Shown here: positions 1-11,576 of the stretch, piece by piece
How positions within the stretch are numbered: the stretch's first letter is position 1
Layout: every line of letters starts with the position of its first letter
From: Agarophyton chilense
Lineage: Eukaryota; Rhodophyta; Florideophyceae; Gracilariales; Gracilariaceae
Assembly: GCA_030374765.1 (NCBI GenBank)
Contig: JARGXX010000068.1
Coordinates: 2,356,001-2,420,000 of the forward strand
DNA length: 64,000 bases
Direction of reading: 5' to 3'
The notes under the pieces: model-generated
What the model saw: the letters and a program-made list of their open reading frames with translations, nothing else
Told to the model about the DNA's origin: nothing
Database searches by the model: none
Position numbers and translations under genes: made by a program

Positions 1-866
1 CATACCGTTTTTTGCGATGCAGTTCAATAAAGCAGGCCATAAACAAGTCAGATCATCCAAGCTATGACGAAAATCTCTTTTACCTTGCCACTATCGGTAT
101 TCTTCTTCGGTTTGAGCTACTTTATTTGCCTAGTCGCACTGCTACTCGACCTGGTAAGATCATCAATAAAAACCGCAGCTTCAACACGGCTATGTATCTT
201 CTATCGAACAACTACTATACTGTAACGCCAAAATACGAAGAACAAACGTTTTAACGGCAATTTCGAACAATACGTAACGTTTTCGAGCGCACCAAAGGGA
301 ACCTGGAACGAAAATAGATAGTATCTTACAGGGCAGATGAACGGGAAAAATGAAGCACTTATCCTTTACAGGGTATCTTGGCTGCAGTGCGAATACTAGG
401 ATACAGAGTTGAAGTAGATGCCTTCGAAGATTATTTTCAGATGTTCAAAAATTCCTTACTGCTTTCAGTAAAGGCTTTATGCCTTTTGATGGTCGAGGAG
501 ATTGGTGCCGATTGCATGCACGAGCCGACGGAGATAAAACTGAAGCGCTTCATGAAAATCAATGTAGCCGCCGGCTTTTTTGGAAGCAATAATAGTATAG
601 GCGGCCAACAGGGGGGTTAGAAGAACTGTCTGGTGGTGTGGACTTGGCAGTACAAAGGAAAATAGAAGAAACCTACTGTCGTGCTAGAGGTTATATGTGA
701 CGCTGAGCTATGGAAATGACAAGCGTATTTTAGTAGTCTTGGCTCGTTTAACGATATCAACATCTTTGACATCTCAGCCACGGGGCAGAAAATACGCGAG
801 GGAGAGCTTCCAGCTTCTATACTGTATAATGTAAACGGCAACACACCCACAATGTTCTACTATATG
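1..866. other. No gene recognised
   Basis: Only short overlapping frames of up to 80 codons are present. None has a recognisable motif or supporting context. The stretch is probably old transposon debris next to the solo LTR that follows, but nothing in the sequence shows this directly. Confidence 0.5.
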
Positions 867-1297
867 TGTGAAGGAGCGATCATAACGGTTGAGCCCTGTA
901 AGCCGCCGGGCCCTGAGATATCTCACAGGCGACCATTGGACGGGTTGACCTCAGGTGGACTCATGTAGATTATTAATTTATTTTAATTAGAGTAATACAT
1001 TAGCATTACAGCGTCAGGAAGATCCCATCGCCTCGCCCGTACTATTTACTTAGCTCGAGTGACGCTTCTCCCTTAGAGTACGGTAGGCACCGTTAGGATA
1101 TTAAATAACCCCCTTTGGTATATTAGTTCCACCATTCGGTCTTCAACCCATCGTTTTCGTAGCTCCAACCTGTAGGACTACGGAGTAAACGCCAGCCCAT
1201 TGCACCAAGTACAGTGGGAGTGCCGCCGTCAAGGAGTCGAACCTTAGGACTCGCTCTACCGCGCTACCACCGGTCGAGGCCCGTACGCTGACCCACA
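867..1297 (+). repeat. Solo LTR, 431 bp, same family as the LTRs at 49-51 kb and 61.5-61.9 kb
   Basis: The reverse complement of this stretch aligns along its whole length with the LTR at 61494-61925 and with the split LTR at 49134-51279. Shared blocks include the TCAGCG start, a GCGCGGTAGAG block, TGAAGACC, CTAACGG and a CTTCACA end. In the transcription sense of the element this copy runs along the plus strand, from TGTGAAGG to CCCACA. The five bases on each side do not match, and no gag or pol is recognised next to it, so it is a solo or truncated LTR. The ten bases after its end loosely resemble the inner flank of the 61.5-kb LTR. Confidence 0.75.
1233..1268 (-). promoter_or_regulatory. 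tRNA-like A box and B box inside the LTR
   Basis: On the minus strand the block GGTAGCGCGGTAGAGC (1253-1268) resembles a tRNA D-arm or A box. It is followed by GGTTCGACTCC (1233-1243), which fits the pol III B-box consensus. A five-base-pair T-arm can be drawn around TTCGACT (TAAGG with CCTTG). Only about nine bases separate the two boxes, so the anticodon arm is missing and this is not a tRNA gene. The boxes are antisense to the LTR transcription sense. They are seen here in their best-preserved form and are decayed in the other two copies. Confidence 0.5.
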
Positions 1298-3599
1298 CGT
1301 CATTGCGATACAATATGAAAGACTGCAAATACCCAAACAGGGCCATCTTTGCAAAAACAGTAAAGGACACAATCGTCGCAAAATAACGGGTCTACTGAAA
1401 GGCTCAAGAAGCTTTTGAAAAGGATATCAAGCGCGCGTTCAAGTTTTTAGCTCGTTTCAATATTCTGCAGCGGCCTTAAAAAATGTGGAAGCGCATAGAC
1501 ATGACATTTGTAACAAAAGCGTGAACTATACTACAGAGTTTGGTCGTTGCCGTGCGATGGGGCACTTACAACAGCGTCATGAACGATCTCATGAACTTCG
1601 AAGATGTTATTGCAATGTTTCATAGCGGTCAGAGCTTCAAATAGAAGTCTTTCCGTGTTACTCGTGAACTACTGGGCGAGAGCTTGATGATTCAGACTTG
1701 TTCTCCGATAATCGCCCCACGTCGCTCCAAAATCGTCAGTACTTTCGATCACTGTACTCTCCAGCACGACCTGACTCAACATGACTGGGCGCGTTTGCAG
1801 ATAAAGTAGGACAAAAGACCGGGGGAACACGTAGTCGGGTATCCGCCCATGCAGTAAAGATTCTCTTACTGATGCAAACAACGATGCGAAGCGCCGCGAA
1901 AGAGGGAGACCCAGGGATCTTCCCCGGCGTTATGAGGGGCTCGTGCCCCGCAAGAACTTCCTGCACTCCAGAGGGCAATTCCGACCCTCTCAAACCTTTC
2001 CAGAGCGCCTCAGTGAGGAATTAAAGGGGTATAGTTCACTCTTTCTCAGAGATCGTATGCGCCGTTTCAACCGGCACTTCTTGAATTAGGCCTGATGTAA
2101 CGCTTTTAAGCTAGATTTGGGCAAATCGAGCTCGTTTCTGGGCGTTTGCGAGGTCCGCTTAACGCAGCTCGTCCAAGAAAGCTGCTGTTTCCGGCTTTCT
2201 TTAGCTGTCGGGGATCTAGAGGACCGCAATTGCATTCTTCTCTTCCATTATTTATGATTTGGGCTTCGCGAAAAATGCCATCGATCGAATAGCCTGCGTG
2301 TGCAGTTCTTCTTGGTATAGTACAATGACGATGCGGGCTCCAATGCCAAACCGATCTTCTGATTTGCCTCTACATGCCTTCTTGGCCGAATTGCGTTCTA
2401 CTAGCTCTGTAGAGCTATCGGTTTCGACATGGAAGTGCTCCTGGCTGTGTGATGGCTGCGTTGATGGTGGTTCCTATAACTTATGGTGCTTAAAAAGCGC
2501 TTTCCAGGCTTCAAATTACAGCCACTTCGAGACTTCAAGGTTGTTCAAGTCGTATGACGAAATCTTACTCTTTCCGAGGTGGATGGTCACCGCCATTGAT
2601 GCGATATTCGCGTCTGACACCCCGGTTGGGCTAGATGCTTGCTCTTTGCACATTGCCACCCGAAACTTGTGCACATCGGCCGACATGTCTGCGAAGTGTT
2701 GCTCAATACTACTCCTTGTGGCTGACCCATATCTGCTTTCTGGCACGGACCAAGGCTATAGACAACGCTCGAAAAAGCTCCGTTTGGTCGTATCCATGAA
2801 AACCTTATGTGTCTGATCAACTCCTGCGACGGGATCCTCAGATGTTTCAACAAACGCCGTCGCTAGCGTTTCGTTTTCAAACGGGTCCCAGTTCTTCCTG
2901 CAGCCAAAAGTTTTGAGCGAATGGATAGGAGGAGAAGTTATGGCGACGGTAAGAGGGAGGAAAAAATGCGAGGGTGTTTGTCTTTTGGAATGGGAACCTG
3001 GCGCTATAAATGTACCTTCGCCGTCCAATCACAAGATCCTTTCTGGTATATCTATTGGTTCCACTAGATTCACTCCAGCCTCTATTCGGGGGTCCGATAG
3101 AGAACATCTGACATGAAAAGAAAAATGGAAAATATATATTTCATTTTTCGGGAAAGAGTTGCATTTTGGCCCCGCCGCATGAAAATCCAGGATAGATTTA
3201 CTGCAGTAGAGGTGCTCCTACGTTCTATCAGGTGACTGCATTTAAGAGTTCATAATCCGCTTTGCAGGTCCTTTTCTTTCCTATTTGAATTTAACAAATT
3301 CCGGGCAGGATTAGAGTGATAACCAGAACTTTGCTATAATTTTACTTTCAAATGACTCTCCATCCGTGGAGACTTTTAACAACATCACTAATAACCAGGT
3401 TGACTCCAGTTAGATTAAGTGCAATGGATTGGTTGAAGGTTTTTCGATATCAGAGCACCATGTGAAATGCTCGTCAGCATTCCCGAAAAAGCATATACTG
3501 AAAAACTGAAGAAAGATGAAAAAAGACTTGTACCGAATTTTCATCGACGATACGAGCAGCAATGCCCCAACGAAAGAAGGCAATCGATGACGATAATCA
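1298..3599. other. No gene recognised (degenerate sequence)
   Basis: The longest frame is 185 codons (2259-2816, plus). It has no recognisable motif and is matched by similarly long frames on the other strand. No transposon domain could be read in any frame. The GC content is mixed, and the stretch lies between a solo LTR and a copia remnant. Confidence 0.4.
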
Positions 3600-4423
3600 T
3601 CATTCATAGATAGGACTGCAGGACGTTATAAGAGCTTTGGAAAAGGCTGGTACAAATGAAAGGAACCTCAACGATCCCATTTCTTCAGGTAAGAAGCCCG
3701 ACTCGTCGTCTAGTTTCTTCCTTAAAGCCAATAAGTCAAACGAAAAAAAAAGCGAAGACACAACCACCATAACGAAGGAGCTATAAAGGACGTTAAATAG
3801 TCAGAAAGCAACCTCGGAACAGAAAACAATCCGCAGAAAAACGCTCAGAATAAAACGAATAAGAAAAGAAGCTACAATGACAAGTCCAAAAAGAACAGTC
3901 AATCTAACGCTGAAGAACAGCCGAAGCGTACTGAAAAGTAGAATCATTTCTTTCAATAAGAGATTCAGACATAAACAGAACGGATCCGAGTCTCGTTCTC
4001 CATGAATGAAGTCTTATATCTTCCTGAGGAATCATATCCGTCATAAAAACATGTCAAGTCCTAAATATGAACTTCAATCCTTCGAAGGCAAAAAATAATT
4101 ATCGGCATGGATGGGGAAATCGGTCTCTCAATGTGGAAAACAAGAAGATTGAACTCACGTTTGATTTGTTAGATGATGATTCACTACTGAACATTGGGCT
4201 AGATATCAAACAGTAAAGCCCCACCAATTTCTTTTAACTGCCACAAACGATAACGAACAATCGGTCTATGCATAGCAAAGCAAGGATACCTAAAATATAC
4301 CTGAGGTTAACATCAATATATTATTTACGGGTACATATTGCGATCATTCCGTCTTTGTACAGATTATTGATTTCATCCATAGAGTAATGCATAGCTAAGA
4401 CGCTTTCCAAAAGATTACATCGG

Positions 4424-5247
4424 TTGACCAACGGACATTCCAATGAAATAGTCTATCTATGCGAACGAGCAGGATACAAATCGAAAGAGTTGCACCCAGA
4501 AATAAGGAGACTCAGCGCCAATTGTTCTTTATGCACGAAATGTTGTTTCCCCGTAGCATCCAAGAAGATATCAATCAACGAAGGGCATCAAACATTCAGT
4601 GTAGAGATACAGGTCGATTTAATGTTCTGGTTCATTCGAGACACCAAACGTACAGTGATGCACATCGTCGATCCAGGTACAGGGCATTATAAGGTAAATA
4701 TTACTACAGACAGGGAATCAGCAACAAAGTTGTTCGTGATTGAAACCCAACGGTTGACTCCACACTGGGCCCACGACGCTTTATCGGCTGATTACGAGAT
4801 AGACTCAAAAGAGAAGTTTATCAGTTTCTATCTGGAGGACAGGTAGAGTTCAAAGCACGACCCGTAAGACACCACAATATGAAATGAGCTGTAGAAAGGA
4901 AAAATGGCGTACTGAACCGCGTACTGGAAAAACTCGATACAGACAACAACATTGAGAGTGATAGAACGATATTATCCAGGGCGGTTTTACTGTTTAATTG
5001 CTTCACGGGATCAATGGTCACTAGTTCATTTGAGCTCATCAAAAGGCACACCCCTTCAATTTTAAGAGCACCTAGAAGGCTTAGAACCAAAGACCTAATG
5101 GATGCATACACCAAGCAGACAGCCGCGTACACGTCGCGGAAACTGCTGAACGCTGATCACCATTCAACGATACTGGAATCATCTATAAAATCGTGGGATT
5201 GTGTACTGGACTTCTACAAGACATCCAAACAAAACGAAATCAGATGA
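4424..5247 (+). pseudogene. Copia-type integrase, broken
   Basis: The frame opening at 4424 shows a zinc-finger-like CSLCTKC, then VEIQVDL, in the position of the first catalytic Asp, and HIVDPGTGHY, typical of the integrase core. After the TAG at about 4844 the reading continues in nearby frames with AVERKNGVLNRVLEKL, which supplies the catalytic Glu, and then a phrase like the copia 'SPFEL..R..P.IL..P' segment. Several stop codons interrupt it, so no functional enzyme can be made. The family assignment rests on motif order and spacing. Confidence 0.5.
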
Positions 5248-5662
5248 GTGGCGGACAGCTACTGCTATCAAGACTCGGGATCATATTGTTGAAGTAAGAC
5301 GTAAGGAAAGGGGACCACTATCAAAAGTATCATACGAAGACATACAAATCCGTCCAAACTCTCCACTATGACGCGAACTGAGCGAGAGTCATGAAAGATA
5401 AAATTGATTTCACTCTCAGCCCTGGAAACAAATACATCCGGGACGAAGACATGCGGATGAAAAATTCTCCTATGAACATCAACAAGACAAATAATGAACG
5501 TATATACAAATATATGGATAGCTACATCCACAACCTTATATCGAGCCTGGAGCTAGAGGGTATGAGAGAGATGCAATCTTACGAGCCAAAAATCTTGAAG
5601 GACATATAAAAAGTGATGAGAAAGTCACTGGTGACCGGCAGAGAAATGAAATTAGCACCGAC

Positions 5663-5960
5663 TTGGATATCACAGATTGCAGCGAAGAAAATCATACTGA
5701 CGATTGGTCAGAATCGTATACAGAAATAACGGAGAAAGATCTACCTCGTAACGCGAATATCATCTCCTTGGATACAGTTTCCAAAGTCAAAATAGACGAA
5801 GAAAAGCACAGGAAACAAAAGGCACGACTCGTGACACACAGCAACCGAGAAGATCGGAAGGATGACATCAGGAAGGATTCCTCCAATGCATACATGATTA
5901 TCGTTTGCCTGCTCATCAGCATCGCTCTCTAGGTTTTATGTTCGGGGTAGCACACATCAA
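5663..5960 (+). pseudogene. Copia-type reverse transcriptase, N-terminal scrap
   Basis: KQKARLVTHS, followed after about ten residues by RKDSSNAYMIIVCLLISIAL, resembles the copia RT phrase 'K.RLV..G....d..DSP.....i...l.iA'. The frame ends at 5932 and the expected catalytic Asp segment is lost in shifted frames. It lies 0.4-1.3 kb downstream of the integrase remnant on the same strand, the expected order. Confidence 0.45.
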
Positions 5961-6500
5961 AGGAGCTTTTCATGAGAGTGGCGCTATACAACGAGACATC
6001 TGTATCCACACTGTGCCAGAATTTCGCAAGACAAAAGTAGCGTTATGAAATCTGTTTAAATGACCATATAGAATAAGCAAAGCCGGAAGAGAATGAGGGA
6101 AGCGCATTGAATTATGGATGACTAATACCGCCGAACTTTAAAGAGTATACCGTGTAAAGCAGTTTTTCATGAAGAAAGACAAAGACGATCGAATCATACT
6201 GGTTAAAGCGAAAATTGAGAACGATCTCCTAGTTGCTTGAAAAATTGTAATATCCACAACTCCACTAACGCTCTACAAAAAGAATTTGAAGTCGGTAAGG
6301 TACGGATTGAGGCAGTGCTGAATTTCGCTGAATGCGACGTTATACAAGACACAGATCACAACACTGTTCTATCAATGCTGCCGTACATTCAACGCCTGAA
6401 TAAGGTCTAGCTTTAGAAACCGAGACGGAGAGAACGCGATGAAAAATCCATCGATGATGAGACAATACAATACCTAGTGTGCAATGTGGTTGGGCAAAAA

Positions 6501-7188
6501 AGCCAGAAATAGGCTAAGATTATAACTACTATGTCCCTTAATTTTTATCACCAGATATGGTCCGCACATAGCCAAAACATGCCCGGTTTTTTGCCTTTTA
6601 ACATAGTACCAAAGATGGCCCACTTGGGGAGGACGATTTGGGTATAAGCTAGGTACAAAACATGGCCCGAATCATGCAAAGGAAATGTGCCGTAAGTACT
6701 CATTTGTTATAGAGAATTGTTTATTTTTCTGTACGTAATATATAACTGGGAAAAATTCGAAAGTAGCACAGAATTGGAACAGATGTAGTTCAATTGTGAC
6801 TTAACTCGCGTAGTTTGGATGCCAAAAAAGGACCATAATCGTCGAATGAATAACAGCAATGGTAACCGCTGTTAGGCGCGAAAGTGGATTAGAACAGAAA
6901 AAAAAGCAATACATACAAAAACAAAAGTTTTCAAAAAACTTAACAATTCAAAAGGGTAAAGAAATATAAAGACTTTTAGCTCATTCCAGCTTCCAGCTTC
7001 CAGAATATGGATACACCACAGAAGAGGAACAGAAAGAAGGAAGAAGGCCAAATGGCCAGTAGCGCCTCTGTAGGGCATTGTTGCCCTCTTCTACCATCAA
7101 TGCTACCATCAATCACGGAATTAGGGCATAAAATGGATGCCATGAGGTGAAGAGTTGCAAACAGATATTGGAGGATAAACGAGTCTGT
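6501..7188. other. AT-rich stretch, no gene recognised
   Basis: Only short frames are present (68 codons at most, minus). The copia similarity stops near 6500. This may be the left edge of inserted DNA, but no terminal repeats or target duplication were recognised. Confidence 0.4.
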
Positions 7189-8478
7189 TTAATAGTTCTT
7201 CGCTTTCCTCGAACGTGGTGGGCGAAAGCTGGAGGTCTTATGCTTGGATTTCTCTGTCTGAAGAACAATACTGCGGCGTCGAAAACCTCCTGATTTCTTC
7301 TTCGTAGTTGGTGAGCTTCTTCTCATAGATGCTATGTCTCTGTGCTCAGAGGATCTGCTACTATCGAAGGACTCGCTTTCCTCCCAGGCTTGGATATTAT
7401 CATCATTTCTACAACGTTGAGCTCGAGATCGCGATGGTGCAACACTGCTGCTTCTGCGCATCTCCTCTATACTTAGCGCCCTGCGCTGGCAAATTTTCAA
7501 AGACTCCTCTTCTTTCTTCTCACCAGAATGCGATTCGGTCGACTCATAGTCGGAGTAAGAGCGTTTCTTCGATACTTTCCGGCCTCGAATGGGTCCTCTC
7601 TGACTGGTACTATCCTTTTCCCGGATACTATCTCCCTCAACAGTGTTTGGATACCCGCTCTCCGTACATGGTTGGCGAAATCGGTGTACGGCATCAGAAC
7701 GGTTTATGGTCGTCTCTTGGTTGCGTGGCGGAGCTCCCTGTACCACTTCACGAGGATCAATACCCTCCTCAGAATTATGTTGTGTATGAAGTTGACCACG
7801 ACGATCAGATGGTGCAATTGTCACCTCATTTCTGTTTCTTTCATTCAATGAGGCTCCTATCCTATTAGAAACTCGTCTTTCGTTTTTAGATGGCTGTTGT
7901 TGACGCTTATATCCTGCTAAGCTGGATTCAATTTCATTCCAGGTCCTTTTCTTGGACACCCTTTTCGAAGCTTCAACATTTTCCTTTCTATCCCTCTGCA
8001 TAGCCTCTTCGATGATCTCGGTAACAATCCAGAAGTTTTGGGCTGCAGAAAGAACCGAAAACGATTCGAAAATCTTCTTTTTCAGATGAGATATTTGAGA
8101 GGCATACTCAATCTTTATCGAAGTATATGTGCGTTCTCCTCTCTTCAGTCCCATATTCTGATAGAGATATTGTATGATTAGATCCTTTATCGCATTGGCC
8201 ATCTCTTTATATACAAGAAAATTCTGATTGGAGTACACAGCCGTGCCCATCTGTTGACGGTATAGACGGTTGGATATCAATCGAGCGGATAGGGCTGCTC
8301 CAGTGGGGACTCCTGACCTATCTGTATCTTTCATCTTTCGCTTGTAGGCAGCGGGAAGAATACTAATAGAATTCGGTGCAGTCTCGGATGACTGGTCGCC
8401 AGAATGATTGACGAAGCTTTCTTTTGTCGACGTCGGCTGGCTGTCGACGGTCACTCCTCGTAAAACGCGAGAACCCAT
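7189..8478 (-). CDS. Unknown basic Ser/Arg-rich protein, intact 429-codon ORF
   Basis: I do not recognise this protein. An uninterrupted 429-residue frame is striking because the sequence around it is full of stops. Residues 1-70 are Ser/Thr-rich. Residues about 70-165 look folded and helical, with hydrophobic phrases such as AIKDLIIQYLYQNM and FWIVTEIIEEAM. From residue 170 the chain is basic and disordered, with clusters KKRTW, KKRSYSD and FRRRSIV that could act as nuclear localisation signals, and RS-type runs near the end (SRSRAQR, SSRSSEH). The ATG at 8478 is the first in the frame. It is divergent from the frame at 8895. It could be a host gene, a retroelement gag or a transposon accessory protein. 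Confidence 0.45.
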   Translation of the reverse strand: MGSRVLRGVTVDSQPTSTKESFVNHSGDQSSETAPNSISILPAAYKRKMKDTDRSGVPTGAALSARLISNRLYRQQMGTAVYSNQNFLVYKEMANAIKDLIIQYLYQNMGLKRGERTYTSIKIEYASQISHLKKKIFESFSVLSAAQNFWIVTEIIEEAMQRDRKENVEASKRVSKKRTWNEIESSLAGYKRQQQPSKNERRVSNRIGASLNERNRNEVTIAPSDRRGQLHTQHNSEEGIDPREVVQGAPPRNQETTINRSDAVHRFRQPCTESGYPNTVEGDSIREKDSTSQRGPIRGRKVSKKRSYSDYESTESHSGEKKEEESLKICQRRALSIEEMRRSSSVAPSRSRAQRCRNDDNIQAWEESESFDSSRSSEHRDIASMRRSSPTTKKKSGGFRRRSIVLQTEKSKHKTSSFRPPRSRKAKNY

Positions 8479-8894
8479 TTTGGGAGTGATAAGTCCAAGG
8501 GAATGGGGCAGTCTTATGACATGTAATGTTTGAGTTAGCGAGATCGACCGAAGTCCTGAACAAAACGTGGAACCCGGCTTGAGTTACTAGGCAGGTCTTT
8601 CTCCTAGAGTGTAGGAAGAAGCAAGGGACCCAGCTAAGATACTGCGGAATGGAAACCAGAAAAGTTAGTGGATACTTCTGAACCTTTTAGTATTGATGGA
8701 AACAAGCTTACCGTCGAGAAAAAGATCTTTGTATTGTTTCAGAAGATAACATGCTTGGAAATGTACGAATCAGGTGCGATGGATTGTAGTAGAGACCGGG
8801 AATGGTTTCAATAACAGTCTTATTGGTTTGAATTGAAAACGACTGAGGCGAAGCAAAGAACGAGAGAAGTAGACAAGGAAGTGTACGCTTCCGG
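8479..8894. other. Intergenic region between divergent ORFs
   Basis: No reading frame worth reporting. It separates the minus-strand 429-codon ORF from a plus-strand ORF and could hold a two-way promoter, but no clear TATA box or repeat was seen. Confidence 0.35.
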
Positions 8895-9503
8895 ATGTCT
8901 CTTCTTAGGCCGAGATGGAAATACGAGCCATGGGTTAAAGGGAAGTGCGTAAATTGTGTGGTAGAACCCAGACTTCACAGGGAATGTGTAGGGATAAGAT
9001 TGAGACTAATGGAGAAGAAAGCGTGGAAGGAGAGAGCCCTAAGAGTCGTTATCGGAGTGAAAACTCCATGTGTCCGCGCGCTCTACTTGAAGCAAAAGCT
9101 TCTCCAAGTAAAAGAAGACGTAGCACAAAAACTACAAAAGGTTCTCAAGTTTGGTTTCTTCGAAGATGCTGTGATTGAAGATCAGGTCAGCGAGGACAAG
9201 GGCCCCGAAGAGCTGGATATCGATATCGGTGTATCATTAAGACTAATTTCTGGTAAAGTCTTAATGTTTTTGAGAAAAAGAATGAGAGGAGCCTATGTCG
9301 GCTTCGTTGAAGCACCATCTCGGTCTCTTCTGATGTATATCCGAAAGAGAGAAAAAGGAATCTGGTTTCCGGTGTTCTCAGAAGCAAAAATGAGCGACGA
9401 TATTGATTTTCGCGGTAGGAAGCGGAGAAAGAGGTGGGAAATAGGAAACGATCAAGCCCCTTCGATACTAATACCACAACCAGGGATACCGGAAGAAGTT
9501 TAA
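8895..9503 (+). CDS. Hypothetical ORF, 202 codons
   Basis: I do not recognise this frame. It is rich in Lys, Arg and Glu, has a stretch GRKRRKRWE near residue 180, and a CVNC pair near residue 18. Nine bases after its stop begins a second plus-strand ORF with a possible transposase-type cysteine pattern, so the two may be parts of one decayed transposon gene. It could also be a chance frame in purine-rich DNA. Confidence 0.25.
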   Translation: MSLLRPRWKYEPWVKGKCVNCVVEPRLHRECVGIRLRLMEKKAWKERALRVVIGVKTPCVRALYLKQKLLQVKEDVAQKLQKVLKFGFFEDAVIEDQVSEDKGPEELDIDIGVSLRLISGKVLMFLRKRMRGAYVGFVEAPSRSLLMYIRKREKGIWFPVFSEAKMSDDIDFRGRKRRKRWEIGNDQAPSILIPQPGIPEEV

Positions 9504-9512
9504 GGACAAGAA

Positions 9513-10349
9513 TTGTTGCGTTCTTCATGTCAGAAAAGAAGATGCAGATGCAAGATTATACGTACTCACTTTTCGACGATGGGTACATTCTATGAGAACT
9601 CTGTTGGACATGTTCGTAGTCTTGGAGCCCACAACCGTGAGGAAAACCTTCGGGAAGAATTAAACTGGAAACATAAGCTTCATTCCTCACCCGGGAATCC
9701 TACTGAGCACTATCCTGATGAAGAAAGTGTCTATGAAGATCCGCTACTCATCACCATTCACGTGCTTGAAAGCCGTAACGTCTCGGAAGCGATGGGAAAG
9801 GCCGACCTGCTGCAGTGGTCATGTAGCTCCGACGTATCCACAAGTAGTCTCCCCCAAAGTTCCAGAACCCCCTCAGATGAAGAACAAAACTCAGATATTG
9901 TTTCTGGATACTCATGTTATGAAGAGAGAGAAAAAGAGTTCGAACTGGGCCCGAATGCTTTGGTGTGTTGCAGGTTGAGCACTTTTTTGTGTACTGCAGA
10001 GCTTTCTAACGTATCACAAAGAACAATTGAGAAGTTCCTCGTCGTAGAACCGGTTTATTCTAAAGTTTTGTGCAGGGGCCTTGCGTCCTACGCTGCAAAA
10101 CATTCGTTTGCAACCAAGTCTTTTTTGAATATGTGTTCTGCGGGTCAGGCAGTATCTGTTGGAAGTTTGAAAATTTCACCAAGTTGTCCAGTGGGCTCAA
10201 TGCAAAATAAAACGCCGCAAAGCACAAGATTTTGGTATATGAAACAGTCCATTCTTAAATCACTCTGTACCGCTCCAGGTTCATTTCAAGAAATCATGCA
10301 AGGTTGCTCTCGTGCGAAAAGGAGGTGCTTGGACCCTAGCAATGACTAA
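9513..10349 (+). pseudogene. Possible Tnp2-type (CACTA-like) transposase remnant, N-terminal part
   Basis: The frame begins with a basic Cys-rich phrase (CQKRRCRCK) followed by HFSTMGTFYEN. This loosely resembles the zinc-binding start of Tnp2-type transposases ('RC.C..C...S..T...H'). An acidic Ser-rich stretch follows at residues about 105-150 and then no recognisable catalytic core. A plus-strand ORF 360 bases downstream resembles the DUF4216-like tail of such elements. The assignment is weak and rests on the order of two short similarities. Confidence 0.25.
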
Positions 10350-10711
10350 GATCATCAAGATTTCTTCGACTTGATATCAATGTTGAATGCAGCGGCTCAG
10401 GAAGTCCGTGCCGACTCTCCGAGAGTCCAGAAGCAGCAGAGTCGCGATTATTCATTTCCATGTTTCCATCTCATGAACAAAAGTTCAAGATGATCAATTC
10501 AAGGCAGTACACGTCCGCTTCTATCTCGAGTTTCACGAAAAAGGCTTCGATTGAATCAGTAGAATGGTAGAGAAAAAGCGCAGGAAGATAGTAAAATGCT
10601 CACCAACAATTCTGTCTTGCTGCTGAGTTTGTCCAAAACGAAGATGAAGAAGATGCAGATAGTTCTGAATCCAGTGATACTAGGAAGAGCAAAGCGGAGT
10701 CGACCAAATAC

Positions 10712-11020
10712 ATGTACTATGGTAATGTGACAAAGATTCTCGAAATCCATCTCGAAATTGAAAGAAAAGAAACAGTACAGCAGTTAAGATCGGTTTTTGT
10801 CGATGTAAAGTGGCAGTACGGTTGCGTATATGAAGAAGAACTGCATTTTCTATTTTTCAAAGACCGAAAGCATACGTTTTTCAGCACTGAAACAGCACAT
10901 TGTAGCCAACGTGTCGTGGGGTATTTGGAAATTTCAAAGAAACGCTACTTTCTGGATCCAGAGCGAGAAAGAAGAGTTTTTAAGCATGGCGTCAATGTTC
11001 AAGGTGTAGGCAAGAATTAA
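10712..11020 (+). pseudogene. Possible DUF4216-like tail of a CACTA-type transposon ORF
   Basis: The frame reads MYYGNVTKILEI, then VFVDVKWQ, CSQRVVGY and RYFLDPERE. The order 'YYG.v..I.ei ... F.dv.W' resembles DUF4216, which lies at the C-terminus of Tnp2-type transposon proteins. The open frame upstream contains an acidic stretch (DEEDADSSESSD). Stops before and after indicate decay. This is a motif-level resemblance only. Confidence 0.3.
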
Positions 11021-11162
11021 AGAACGTCCGAGAGCTTCTCTTGGCAATAAAATCCAATGTGTTGTATACCGATAGTAAGTACAACAAGATACCGTGAGGA
11101 ATGTTCTTTGTAAAACCGTTAGTTTCCGCATACACCAAGAACACGTTGTTCTCAAATTGTGA

Positions 11163-11576
11163 TCATTGACCAGAAATAAGAAGGATAAGAAAGAAATCAG
11201 GAAGCAGTTCTCTCATCCACTCCGTATTGTCACAGATGTGGTGAATGACGTACAAAAACTCGAAGATCTTGTTTTGATAACAGAAGACGGATAGTACACC
11301 TACCCCAGTTGCAAATCTCAGTCCACCCAATGCCCTACCGATGTATTCTGCCAGGGATGATTGGCTGATATATGCAGCAAGGTTACGTAAAAGAAGGAAA
11401 TTCATTGGATGAATGAGGTGCTGTGAAAGAAGGGAATTCATTGGATGAATGAGGTAACATGAAAGAAGGAAATCCACTGTTTCACTGAAGTTACGTGAAA
11501 GCAGTATCAAGTTGTGGACATCCGACCGGTAGCTTTTCAGATACGACGGCCATTGTCGCGAGGTCTTCACCCCCAC
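11163..11576 (-). other. Minus-strand ORF, 137 codons, with internal 12-residue repeat
   Basis: The frame contains a duplicated phrase, LIHPMNSLLSQH then LIHPMNFLLLRN, caused by a 36-bp tandem repeat in the DNA. No family is recognised. It may be a chance frame kept open by the in-frame repeat. Confidence 0.2.
11388..11475. repeat. 36-bp tandem repeat, about 2.3 copies
   Basis: The block starting AAGAAGG recurs at 11391, 11427 and 11463, a period of 36. The first two units share ATTCATTGGATGAATGAGGT exactly. The third diverges after about 12 bases. The unit holds a small palindrome-like ATTCATTGGATGAAT. Confidence 0.8.

Larger units (their letters stand above)
3600..6500 (+). mobile_element. 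Decayed Ty1/copia-type retrotransposon, central part
   Basis: Plus-strand reading frames, broken by many stops and shifts, carry in order a charged gag-like stretch (3.6-4.0 kb), an integrase core (4.42-5.1 kb) and a reverse transcriptase start (5.8-5.95 kb), followed by scraps of RT and RNase H linker (6.3-6.5 kb). Integrase before RT is the Ty1/copia order. LTRs were not located. The RNase H end of a copia element, on the same strand, lies at about 14.0-14.7 kb and may belong to this copy if the DNA between was inserted later. Confidence 0.55.

Noticed and set aside
1230-1297. Functional tRNA gene
   Set aside because: The T-arm pairs, but there is no anticodon arm and the acceptor stem does not close, so only pol III-like boxes are reported.
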